From: an uncultured Acidocella sp.
Lineage (GTDB): Bacteria; Pseudomonadota; Alphaproteobacteria; Acetobacterales; Acetobacteraceae
Reading direction: 5' to 3'
Assembly (NCBI RefSeq): GCF_946222605.1
Contig: NZ_CAMIIE010000004.1
Coordinates: 1-64,000 of the forward strand
Length of the DNA stretch: 64,000 bases
The notes beneath the pieces are model-generated. The model had not been told where the DNA came from, made no database searches, and was given only the letters and a program-made list of their open reading frames with translations. Within the stretch, counting starts at the first letter, position 1, and each line of letters begins with the position of its first letter. This document shows, piece after piece, positions 56,925-64,000 of this stretch. The position numbers were made by a program, and so were the translations under genes.

Positions 56925-57050
56925 TTATTGCGGCGGCGGATAGCTGTGGGGGTAGGTGATGTCCTGCGCCGGGCCGGGAGGCACGGGGGCGCCGCGACGG
57001 CCGCAGCCGGCCAGAGCCGACATGGCGAGCAGGATGAACAGATATTTCAT
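56925..57050 (-). CDS. lptM: Small lipoprotein LptM-like
   Basis: 41 residues: a signal peptide [15 protein letters not shown], lipobox LAGC (Cys16), then [10 protein letters not shown] and a Pro/Tyr tail. The CG-x-x-G-x-x-x-P pattern and position upstream of lysA match the LptM (YifL) family, which helps LptD oxidation in the LPS transport complex. Its ATG overlaps the argH stop by 4 bp (ATGA). Too short for many gene finders but the lipobox and coupling support it. Confidence 0.85.
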   Translation of the reverse strand: MKYLFILLAMSALAGCGRRGAPVPPGPAQDITYPHSYPPPQ

Positions 57051-58489
57051 GCCAGTTTCTCCAGCCAGAGCGCGGCCTGTTTGGCGACATTGGCGGGGGC
57101 GGTGCCGCCATAGGAGGTGCGCGAGGCGACGGAGGCCTGCACCGTCAGCACCTCGAAAATCTCCGCGGTGATGCGGGGCTCGATGGAGTGCATGTCCGCC
57201 AGGCTCAGCTCCGGCAAATCGCAGCGCTTCGATTCCGCCAGCCGGACCAGCTGCCCGGTGACATGATGGGCGTCCCGGAAGGGCATTTTCAGCACCCGCA
57301 CCAGCCAGTCCGCGAGATCGGTGGCGGTGGAGAAGCCGGAGCCGGCCAGGGCTTCCATGCGGGCGGTGTTGGCGCGCAGATCGCGCACCATGCCGTCCAT
57401 GGCGGCCAGCGACAAAGAGATGGCGGCGACGGCGTCGAACACCGGCTCCTTGTCCTCCTGCATATCCTTGGCATAGGCCATCGGCAGGCCTTTCATCACC
57501 GTCAGCAGGCCAATGAGGGCGCCGAAGATGCGGCCGGTTTTGGCCTTGGCCAGCTCGGCGGCGTCCGGGTTGCGCTTTTGCGGCATGATCGAGGAGCCGG
57601 TGGTGAAGGCATCCGAGAGCTCGATCAGTTTATAGGGCGAGGAGCACCAGATGATGACCTCTTCCGAGAAGCGGGAGAGATGCATCGCGCAGATCGAGAG
57701 GGCGGAGAGGAATTCCAGCGCGAAATCGCGGTCCGAGACGGAATCGAGCGAGTTGGCGGTCGGCCGGTCGAAGCCCAAGGCAGCGGCGGTGGCGTGGCGG
57801 TCGATGGGAAAGGAGGTGCCGGCCAGGGCGGCGGCGCCCAGCGGGCATTCATTCAGCCGGGCGCGGGCATCGCGCAGGCGGCCGGCATCGCGCGCCAGCA
57901 TCTCCACATAGGCGAGCAAATGGTGACCAAAGGTAACCGGCTGGGCGGTCTGCAGATGGGTGAAACCGGGCATCACGGTATCGGCATACTCGGCGGCGCG
58001 GGTGGCCATGGCCTGCATCAGCCCGTGGATCTGGCCCAGCACCCCGTCCAGCGCATCGCGCACCCAGAGGCGGAAATCCGTGGCCACCTGGTCGTTGCGG
58101 CTGCGGGCGGTGTGCAGCCGGCGTGCGGCTTCGCCGATGCGCGCGGTCAGCCGGACTTCGATATTGGTGTGGATATCTTCCAGCTTTTCGGAGAATTCGA
58201 ACGTACCGGCCTCGATCTCGGCGCCGATCGCCTCCAGCCCGGCGGCGATGGCGCTCTGGTCCTGCGCCGTGATAATGCCCTGCTTGGCCAGCATCGCGGC
58301 ATGGGCCTGGCTGCCGGCAATATCCTGGCGCCAGAGCTTGGCATCGAAGCTGATCGAGGCATTAATGGCCTGCATCACCTCTGCGGGACCGGCGGCGAAA
58401 CGCCCGCCCCACTGAAGCTGACCTTTGTTCGGAGTGCTATCTTTGTCGGTCAAACCCAAACGCCCTTTACTGTTGCGCCGATCACTCAT
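57047..58489 (-). CDS. argH: Argininosuccinate lyase
   Basis: 480 residues from ATG 58489. Splits argininosuccinate into arginine and fumarate. The family signature [12 protein letters not shown] is complete and the [10 protein letters not shown] segment holds substrate-contacting residues. The N-terminal 22 residues before QWGGRF are longer than usual and overlap the divergent tlpA gene. It leads the argH-lptM-lysA operon. Confidence 0.96.
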   Translation of the reverse strand: MSDRRNSKGRLGLTDKDSTPNKGQLQWGGRFAAGPAEVMQAINASISFDAKLWRQDIAGSQAHAAMLAKQGIITAQDQSAIAAGLEAIGAEIEAGTFEFSEKLEDIHTNIEVRLTARIGEAARRLHTARSRNDQVATDFRLWVRDALDGVLGQIHGLMQAMATRAAEYADTVMPGFTHLQTAQPVTFGHHLLAYVEMLARDAGRLRDARARLNECPLGAAALAGTSFPIDRHATAAALGFDRPTANSLDSVSDRDFALEFLSALSICAMHLSRFSEEVIIWCSSPYKLIELSDAFTTGSSIMPQKRNPDAAELAKAKTGRIFGALIGLLTVMKGLPMAYAKDMQEDKEPVFDAVAAISLSLAAMDGMVRDLRANTARMEALAGSGFSTATDLADWLVRVLKMPFRDAHHVTGQLVRLAESKRCDLPELSLADMHSIEPRITAEIFEVLTVQASVASRTSYGGTAPANVAKQAALWLEKLA

Positions 58490-59051
58490 CGCCGCTGGCC
58501 CTGCCTTAGCCCTGGGCGCGGCCTGGGGCAATCGCGCAATGGCGCAAAGCGCCGACGCGGATATGCCGGATGCGGCGCTGGGCTGGACTGCGTTCGCCCC
58601 GGTGGCCCCGCCGGCGCTGAAATTCCAGGACGACAAGGGCAAGAGCCTGAGCCTGGCGGATTTCAAGGGGCATGTGCTGCTGGTCAATCTGTGGGCGACC
58701 TGGTGCGGCCCGTGCAAGGAAGAACTGCCGACCTTCGCGGCGCTGGCGCCGAAGCTGGCGAAATTCGGCGGCTTGATCCTGCCGATCTCGATCGATGTGG
58801 ATGGTCTGCCGGCGGTGCAGGCTTATTACGCGCTGCATGGCATCCGCAATTTGCCGATGCTGGTCAATCCGGATGGCGATGATCTGGATATGATGAATAC
58901 GGAAGGGATACCGGTGACTTTGGTGATCAATCCGGCGGGCAAGGCTGTGGCAAGGCTGGATGGCGGTGCGGACTGGAACACCAAGAGCGTGCTGGACTTC
59001 CTGCAGGATCTGGCCCGCAAACCCAAGGCCCCGGCCATAACGCAAACCTGA
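58443..59051 (+). CDS. TlpA-like thiol-disulfide oxidoreductase
   Basis: 202 residues from TTG 58443, chosen because GGAG lies 8 bases before it; a TTG at 58425 and GTG at 58434 are alternatives. An N-terminal signal/anchor ([16 protein letters not shown], near 10-30) is followed by a thioredoxin-like domain with WCGPC (near 95) and a cis-Pro GIPVTLVI. A periplasmic reductase for cytochrome c or other proteins is expected. The first 47 bp overlap the argH start on the other strand. Confidence 0.9.
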   Translation: MSVKPKRPLLLRRSLIAAGPALALGAAWGNRAMAQSADADMPDAALGWTAFAPVAPPALKFQDDKGKSLSLADFKGHVLLVNLWATWCGPCKEELPTFAALAPKLAKFGGLILPISIDVDGLPAVQAYYALHGIRNLPMLVNPDGDDLDMMNTEGIPVTLVINPAGKAVARLDGGADWNTKSVLDFLQDLARKPKAPAITQT

Positions 59052-59054
59052 AGA

Positions 59055-59105
59055 GGCAAAAGTTTTTGGGCGAAGACGTGGGGGGGTGAAACCCCCCACG
59101 ATTTT
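59055..59105. repeat. Family 1 (T5A5) palindromic element, copy I (short)
   Basis: AAAAGTTTTTGGG end followed by CGTGGGGGGT-GAA-ACCCCCCACG (59077-59100, one extra G in the left arm). It lacks the T5/A5 tip and the right outer end. Between convergent tlpA-like and secB genes. Confidence 0.75.
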
Positions 59106-59111
59106 AGCGTC

Positions 59112-59615
59112 TCAGTTCGGCGCGCCGTTGGCGGCAGCGGCGGCGGTGCGGCGCTGGTGCCAGAGGCCGACGAAGTCGATCGGCCCGAGCAGCACCGGCG
59201 GGAAGCCGCCATCGCGGGTCACGTCGGCCAGGATGTTGCGGGCGAAGGGGAAGAGCAGACGCGGGCACTCGACCAGCAGAATCGGCTCCTGCTGCTCTTC
59301 CGGAATGCCGTTGAGGGTGAACACGCCGGCATAGGACAGCTCGGCGATGAACACGACAGGCGGTTTCTCCTGGGTGCCGCCGGCGGATTTCGGCGCCTCG
59401 GTGGTTCCCTCGGCGCGGATCGCCAGCGCGACCTCGAAAATGGTCTGCTCTTCCTCGATGCGGCGCACCTGCACGTCCAGATTCAGGTTCACATGCGGCT
59501 GGGCGCGCAGCTGGGTGAAGATGGCGGGCGCGCCGGGCACCTCGAAGGAGAGATCCTTGGTGTACTGGATGTTGAGGATCAGCGGTTGCGGCGGCAGGCC
59601 GGCTTGTTCGGACAT
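59112..59615 (-). CDS. secB: Protein-export chaperone SecB
   Basis: 167 residues from ATG 59615 with AGGGA about 8 bases upstream. Keeps secretory proteins unfolded and delivers them to SecA. Family blocks YTKDLSFEVP near 18-27, ELSYAGVF and LLFPFARNI-ADVTRDGGFPP are intact. Divergent from argC with 67 bases between starts. Confidence 0.96.
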   Translation of the reverse strand: MSEQAGLPPQPLILNIQYTKDLSFEVPGAPAIFTQLRAQPHVNLNLDVQVRRIEEEQTIFEVALAIRAEGTTEAPKSAGGTQEKPPVVFIAELSYAGVFTLNGIPEEQQEPILLVECPRLLFPFARNILADVTRDGGFPPVLLGPIDFVGLWHQRRTAAAAANGAPN

Positions 59616-59682
59616 ATCTGGTTTCCCTGTTGAAAGGCTGCGCTGCCCTAGCACGCTGGGCAGGGCATGATAAGAGTAGGGC

Positions 59683-60591
59683 ATGACCGCACGCATCTTC
59701 ATTGACGGCCAGGCCGGAACCACCGGGCTTGGCATCGCCCAGCGCCTTGAGGCGGATGGGGGCTTTTCTCTCGTCACCCTGGCGGATGCGCGCCGAAAGG
59801 ACCCGGAGGCCCGCGCCGAGGCGATGGGCAATGCGGATCTGACCGTGCTCTGCCTGCCGGATGATGCGGCGCGCGAGGCGGTTGCCATCGCCCCGCAGGG
59901 GGCAAGGATTCTGGATGCCAGCACCGCCCACCGGATCGCGCCGGGCTGGGTCTATGGCTTTGCCGAGGCCTGGCCGGACCAGGCGGAGAAGATCGCCAAG
60001 GCGCAGCGCGTCGCCAATCCCGGCTGCTACGCCACCGGGGCGATCGCGCTCTTGCGCCCGCTGCTGGGGCTGGGGCTGCTGGCGGCGGATGCGCCGGTCT
60101 CGATCAACGCCATTTCCGGCTATTCGGGCGGCGGCAAGGGGATGATCGCGGACCACGAGGCCAAGGGCGGACCGGCCTATGAGCTGTACGCGCTGGGGCT
60201 CAAGCACAAGCATATTCCTGAAATCATGAAATATACCGGGCTGACCCGGGCGCCGATTTTCTCCCCCGCCGTGGGCCATTATCACCAGGGCATGCTGGTC
60301 AGCCTGCCTTTGCATCTGGACCAGCTGGCCAGGCCCGGCAGCGCCGCGCAGCTCGCCGAGGCCTATGCGGATTTCTATGCCGGGGCGGAGACTATCGTCG
60401 TGCAGCGCGGGCTTGCCGGCGGCAATCTCGACCCGGAAGCGTTGAACGGCAGCAATCGCCTCGAAATCTTCGTCGCCGGCAATGAGGCGGCGGGGCAGGC
60501 TGTGGCGATCGCCCGGCTGGATAATCTCGGCAAGGGTGCCTCCGGGGCGGCGGTGCAGAATTTGAAGCTGATGCTGGGGCTGGCCGCGTGA
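59683..60591 (+). CDS. argC: N-acetyl-gamma-glutamyl-phosphate reductase, short type 2
   Basis: 302 residues, the short form. It reduces N-acetylglutamyl phosphate in arginine synthesis. The nucleotide-binding start is IDGQAGTTGLGI and the catalytic Cys115 is in NPGCYATG. Overlaps the carbonic anhydrase-like gene by 4 bp. Confidence 0.95.
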   Translation: MTARIFIDGQAGTTGLGIAQRLEADGGFSLVTLADARRKDPEARAEAMGNADLTVLCLPDDAAREAVAIAPQGARILDASTAHRIAPGWVYGFAEAWPDQAEKIAKAQRVANPGCYATGAIALLRPLLGLGLLAADAPVSINAISGYSGGGKGMIADHEAKGGPAYELYALGLKHKHIPEIMKYTGLTRAPIFSPAVGHYHQGMLVSLPLHLDQLARPGSAAQLAEAYADFYAGAETIVVQRGLAGGNLDPEALNGSNRLEIFVAGNEAAGQAVAIARLDNLGKGASGAAVQNLKLMLGLAA

Positions 60592-61139
60592 GCGCGGCGC
60601 AGCGCCCGGGCGGGTTGCTCTACGCGCTGGGCAATCTGGCGCCGCAAATCGACCCGACCGCCTGGGTGGCGCCGACGGCGGTGCTGATCGGCGATGTGCG
60701 GATCGGCCCGGGGGCGAATATCTGGTTCAACGCGGTGCTGCGCGGCGATACCAACCCGGTGATCGTCGGCGCGCGCTCCAATGTGCAGGATGGGACCATC
60801 GTGCATGTGGACCATGACGACCATCCGGCGATCATCGGCGATGATGTCACCATCGGCCATGGTGCCATCATCCATGCCTGCCGGCTGGAGAACCGCGCCT
60901 TCATCGGCATGGGGGCGACGGTGCTGGATGGCGCGGTGGTGGAGGAAGGCGGGCTGCTCGGGGCGCGGGCCTTGCTGGGGCCGGGCAAGCGCATCGGAAA
61001 GCAGGAGCTGTGGACCGGTACCCCGGCGCGGCTGGTGCGGGTGATGAGCGATGCGGAGCGGGCGCGCTGGGATGAGACGGTGCCGCATTATCTCGGCCTG
61101 ACCGCGCAATATGTGAAAACATTGCGGCCAATCACTTAA
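60588..61139 (+). CDS. Gamma-class carbonic anhydrase-like protein
   Basis: 183 residues from GTG. A left-handed beta-helix of hexapeptide repeats with three zinc-ligand histidines in HVDHDDHP and GHGAIIHAC. Could be a true carbonic anhydrase or a relative of YrdA/PaaY. Translationally coupled to argC by a 4-bp overlap. A perfect ATTTTCC-T-GGAAAAT inverted repeat (61140-61154) follows the stop. Confidence 0.9.
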   Translation: MSAAQRPGGLLYALGNLAPQIDPTAWVAPTAVLIGDVRIGPGANIWFNAVLRGDTNPVIVGARSNVQDGTIVHVDHDDHPAIIGDDVTIGHGAIIHACRLENRAFIGMGATVLDGAVVEEGGLLGARALLGPGKRIGKQELWTGTPARLVRVMSDAERARWDETVPHYLGLTAQYVKTLRPIT

Positions 61140-61192
61140 TTTTCCTGGAAAATATTGTGGAAAATCTCGCCGCCCGCGACTAAGTTTCGCAC

Positions 61193-61801
61193 ATGAGCGA
61201 TCAGGATTTCGAAGCCGCCCTTATCGATGCCGCTTTCGCCCTGGGGGCTGAGGCTGGCTGGCGGCATGTCTCGCCCGCCGCCGCGGCGCGCCATGCCGGG
61301 CTGGATCTGGTGCGCGCCCGGGCGCTGTTTCCCTGCACCGGAAAAATCCTGAAAAAATTCGGCCGGCTGGCGGATGCGGCGGCGCTGAGCCATGTGCCGC
61401 AGGAGGGCAGCGTGCGCGACCGGCTATTCGATATCCTGCTGCGCCGCTTCGATTTTCTGCAGACAAGGCGCCCTGGCGTGCTGGCCTTGATGAAGGCGCT
61501 GCCGTCCTGCCCGCCGCTGGCGGTGGCGCTGGCGGAGATGAACATCGCCTCCATGGGCTGGCTGCTGGAAGGGGCGGGGGTGGATGCCACCGGCCTCACT
61601 GGTGCGGTGAAAAAGCGCGGGCTGCTGGCGGTGTGGCTTTATGGGCTGCGCGCCTGGGCCGAGGATGAAAGCGTGGATCTGACCGCGACGATGGCGGCGG
61701 TGGATAGCGCCCTGGCCCGCGCCGAGCGCTTTGCCACGCGCTTTTCCACCGAACCGGCGCCCAAGGCGGCGCCGGAGCCTGAGCTGCCCGCGCCGCTCTG
61801 A
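61193..61801 (+). CDS. TetR-like regulator (COQ9-like C-terminal domain)
   Basis: 202 residues. The N-terminal part has a TetR-type helix-turn-helix (AAARHAGLDLVRARALFP near 30-50). The rest has the pattern RDRLFDILLRRFDFLQTRRPGV, similar to alphaproteobacterial TetR/COQ9-like proteins. The tail is Pro/Ala/Glu-rich. It lies 43 bases upstream of a phasin gene on the same strand, so a role in controlling polyester granule genes is plausible but unproven. Confidence 0.75.
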   Translation: MSDQDFEAALIDAAFALGAEAGWRHVSPAAAARHAGLDLVRARALFPCTGKILKKFGRLADAAALSHVPQEGSVRDRLFDILLRRFDFLQTRRPGVLALMKALPSCPPLAVALAEMNIASMGWLLEGAGVDATGLTGAVKKRGLLAVWLYGLRAWAEDESVDLTATMAAVDSALARAERFATRFSTEPAPKAAPEPELPAPL

Positions 61802-61844
61802 GGAGCCAAGGCGGGGGATAAAACCATAACCAAGGAGACGAACA

Positions 61845-62291
61845 ATGGTTGAGAAGACGACAAAAGCCGGCACCCCGCCTTTCATGCCCGAGTTCGACGT
61901 GAAGAAGCTGATGGGGGATATGAAGATCCCCGCGATGCCGGATGTGGAGGCGGTGCTGGCCGCGCATAAGCGCAATCTGGACGCGTTGACCGAGGCCAAC
62001 CGGGTGGCGCTGGAAGGCGCGCAGCTGGTGGCGCGCCGGCATATGGAGATCATGCAGGAGACGATGTCCGGCCTGACCGCGACGCTGAAGGAGCTTTCCG
62101 CGAACCAGCCGCCGGCGGCGCGCGCGGCCAAGCAGGCCGAGCTGCTGAAGAAGGCGTATGAGAACGCCGTGGCGAACACCAAGGAGCTGGGGGATTTGAT
62201 CCAGAAATCCAACGCCGAGGCGATGAGCAAGCTGAATACGCGGTTTTCCGAGGCGATGACCGAGATGAAGGCGCTTTTGGAGAAAAAATAG
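61845..62291 (+). CDS. Phasin-family protein
   Basis: 148 residues, largely amphipathic helix (about 30-145) with the phasin block NLDALTEANRVALEGAQLVARRHME. Phasins coat polyhydroxyalkanoate granules. AAGGAGA lies seven bases before the ATG, a strong site fitting high expression. Repeat copy J lies downstream; no phaC in the window. Confidence 0.9.
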   Translation: MVEKTTKAGTPPFMPEFDVKKLMGDMKIPAMPDVEAVLAAHKRNLDALTEANRVALEGAQLVARRHMEIMQETMSGLTATLKELSANQPPAARAAKQAELLKKAYENAVANTKELGDLIQKSNAEAMSKLNTRFSEAMTEMKALLEKK

Positions 62292-62348
62292 CGTCCCGAT
62301 GACGGAGCGGCGCAGCCGCGCAGTCTGAATCGGGCCGCTCAAATAAAC

Positions 62349-62531
62349 CAAAAGTTTTTGGGCGTAGGCGGCCAAGGTTCCGCCGTTGCGCAGCAGCGGT
62401 GGAAAGCCGCCGGAGGGGCCGCTTTTTTTCAAAAAAGCGGCGAAAACGCCGGGCGGTGTGCAACGCCGTCGTCACCACCCCAAACTTTTTGCGGCCCTTT
62501 TTGAAAAAAGGGCCGCCCCCAAAAACTTTTG
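62349..62531. repeat. Family 1 (T5A5) palindromic element, copy J
   Basis: Starts CAAAAGTTTTTGGG and ends CCCCCAAAAACTTTT. Contains the 60-base module of copy G in reverse orientation (about 62357-62418), hairpin CCGCTTTTTT/AAAAAAGCGG (62419-62440), and hairpin GCGGCCCTTTTT/AAAAAAGGGCCGC (62491-62515), nearly identical to that in copy D. It fills most of the 292-base phasin-uvrB gap. Confidence 0.87.
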
Positions 62532-62583
62532 CGAAATCAGGCACGGGCTTTTCCAAGGCTGAGCCAAGGGCCATATTGCGGGC

Positions 62584-64000
62584 ATGTCCCTGACCTTCAT
62601 TCCGCAAAAACAGGCGCCCCGGCCGTTGCAGAAGCCGCTGCGCGTGGTCTCAGACTACCAGCCCGCCGGCGATCAGCCGAGCGCCATCGCGCAGTTGGTC
62701 GAAGGGTTGCGGGCGCAGGAGCGCGACCAGGTGCTGCTGGGGGTGACCGGCTCCGGCAAGACCTTCACCATGGCCAAGGTGATCGAGGCGGCGCAGCGCC
62801 CGGCTCTGGTGCTGGCCCCGAACAAGACGCTGGCCGCCCAGCTTTATGCCGAGATGAAGAGCTTCTTCCCCGATAACGCGGTGGAATATTTCGTCTCTTA
62901 CTACGACTACTACCAGCCCGAAGCCTATGTGCCGCGCTCGGACACCTACATTGAGAAAGACAGCGCGATCAACGAGACGATCGACCGCATGCGCCACGCC
63001 GCCACCCAGGCGCTGCTGGAGCGGGGCGATGTCATCATCGTCGCGTCCGTCTCCTGCATTTACGGTATCGGCTCGGTCGAAACCTACTCGAAGATGGTGG
63101 TGCGTCTGGAGACCGGCGGGCGGATCGACCGGGATACGCTGGTGAAGGCGCTGGTGGATCTGCAATATCGCCGCAACGACATGGCCTTTGCGCGTGGCTC
63201 CTTTCGCGTGCGCGGCGAGACGGTTGATATTTTCCCCTCCCAGTATGAGGACCGCGCCTGGCGGGTGACGTTGTTCGGCGATGAGATCGAGAAAATTTCA
63301 GAATTCGATCCGCTGACCGGCGAGCAGAGCGCGGCGCTGGAAAATATTTCGGTCTATGCGAATTCCCATTACGTCACACCGCGCCCGACGCTGACCCAGG
63401 CGATTTCCAAGATCAAGATCGAGCTGAAAGAGCAGTTGGCGAAATTCACCGCGGAGGGCAAGCTTTTGGAGGCGGAGCGGCTGCAGCAGCGCACCACCTT
63501 CGATATCGAGATGATGGAAACCACCGGGGCGTGCAAGGGCATCGAGAATTATTCCCGCTATCTCTCCGGGCGCAACGCCGGCGAGCCGCCGCCGACCTTG
63601 TTTGAATATCTGCCTGATAATGCCTTGCTGTTTGTCGATGAGAGCCATGTCACGGTGCCGCAGATCGGCGGCATGTACAAAGGCGATTACGCGCGCAAAT
63701 TCACCCTCTCCGAATATGGCTTCCGGCTGCCGAGCTGCATCGATAACCGGCCGTTGAAATTCGAGGAGTGGGAGCGTTTCCGCCCGCAATCCTTGTTCAT
63801 CTCCGCCACACCCGGACCGTGGGAGATGGAGCGCACCCAGGGCGTGTTCGCCGAGCAGGTGATCCGCCCGACCGGGCTGGTCGATCCGGTCACCGAAATC
63901 CGCCCGGTGGAGCATCAGGTTGACGATCTGCTCGGCGAAATCAGGCTTGTCACCAAGCAGGGCGGGCGGGTGCTGGTGACGACGCTGACCAAGCGCATGG
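62584..64000 (+). CDS. uvrB: Excinuclease ABC subunit B (N-terminal part, cut by window end)
   Basis: 472 residues are visible; the gene runs off the right edge. Walker A GVTGSGKT (near 59), the DNA-damage hairpin [12 protein letters not shown] (near 108) and the DESH helicase box (near 356) identify UvrB. With UvrA and UvrC it repairs bulky DNA damage. Position of the start fits family length (MSLTFIPQ). No LexA box is visible upstream; repeat copy J ends 53 bases before. Confidence 0.97.
   Translation, partial: MSLTFIPQKQAPRPLQKPLRVVSDYQPAGDQPSAIAQLVEGLRAQERDQVLLGVTGSGKTFTMAKVIEAAQRPALVLAPNKTLAAQLYAEMKSFFPDNAVEYFVSYYDYYQPEAYVPRSDTYIEKDSAINETIDRMRHAATQALLERGDVIIVASVSCIYGIGSVETYSKMVVRLETGGRIDRDTLVKALVDLQYRRNDMAFARGSFRVRGETVDIFPSQYEDRAWRVTLFGDEIEKISEFDPLTGEQSAALENISVYANSHYVTPRPTLTQAISKIKIELKEQLAKFTAEGKLLEAERLQQRTTFDIEMMETTGACKGIENYSRYLSGRNAGEPPPTLFEYLPDNALLFVDESHVTVPQIGGMYKGDYARKFTLSEYGFRLPSCIDNRPLKFEEWERFRPQSLFISATPGPWEMERTQGVFAEQVIRPTGLVDPVTEIRPVEHQVDDLLGEIRLVTKQGGRVLVTTLTKRM

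Noticed and set aside
62292..62583. LexA box before uvrB
   Set aside because: No GTTC-N7-GTTC within the gap; it is filled by repeat copy J.

Overview
The window is high-GC, densely packed chromosomal DNA from an alphaproteobacterium. The best fit is an Acetobacteraceae-type organism (Acidocella/Acidiphilium-like); that genus-level guess is inference. Supporting points are a LexA box of the alphaproteobacterial type (GTTC-N7-GTTC) beside recA, a short type-2 argC, the mutM / ubiE-coaBC-dut and argH-lptM-lysA arrangements, a phasin with a TetR-like partner, and many genes overlapping by 4 bp. I see no prophage, insertion sequence, CRISPR array, tRNA or rRNA. Nearly everything is core metabolism, translation, envelope and stress genes.

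Layout. 0.2-2.4 kb: two repeat-rich lipoproteins (TPR and Sel1). 2.6-6.4 kb: dapB, metK, a DMT transporter and trmB. 6.5-8 kb: an OhrR-like repressor divergent from a cofactor-free haloperoxidase, with a readable promoter/operator. 8-11 kb: a nitrate/taurine-type ABC transporter (ATPase plus double-length permease, no binding protein). 11.3-14.5 kb: dut-coaBC-ubiE on minus and mutM on plus. 14.6-22.4 kb: a GAF-GGDEF cyclase, bcp, glnE, a DUF3971/AsmA-like protein and grpE. 22.5-28.9 kb: heme oxygenase, DsbA-like isomerase, LpxR-like deacylase, MntR, hfq-hflX-IMPase and DUF1345. 29-34 kb: cupin, fusA and a two-gene glycosyl-transfer pair. 34-40 kb: alaS, recA, a GFA-family protein and argG. 40-45 kb: sterol-desaturase-like protein, beta-propeller, O-antigen ligase, hydrolase and FAD oxidoreductase. 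45.5-50.4 kb: a receiver-only regulator, phoB-phoU-pstB with a Pho box, and a GDSL autotransporter. 50.6-59 kb: aspS, rnd, yjbR, GNAT, LysR, a small ORF, lysA-lptM-argH and tlpA. 59-64 kb: secB, argC, gamma-carbonic anhydrase, TetR, phasin and uvrB (cut by the window end).

The most distinctive feature lies between the genes. Two families of modular nested palindromes sit at gene 3' ends. Family 1 (ten copies) has outer ends AAAAGTTTTTGG / CCAAAAACTTTT and inner hairpins whose tips are T5-A5 while the stem bases change in a paired way. Family 2 (four copies plus related hairpins) begins TAGAGCAAT and contains a TGACGC/GCGTCA core. In at least ten cases the stop codon of the neighbouring gene is formed by the end of the element (TAA in family 1, TAG or TAGCGCC in family 2). 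I read them as terminator or 3'-end-protecting elements that spread by copying and module exchange. That role is inferred from position and structure only.

Other points worth attention are the unusual zinc finger of MutM, loss of ubiB from between ubiE and coaBC, a tandem Pho box in front of a pstB-phoU-phoB set lacking pstSCA, a 106-bp gene overlap, divergent overlapping starts (argH/tlpA), a receiver domain without an output domain, and a metK leader able to form a pseudoknot. All calls come from reading the sequence; no database search was run.
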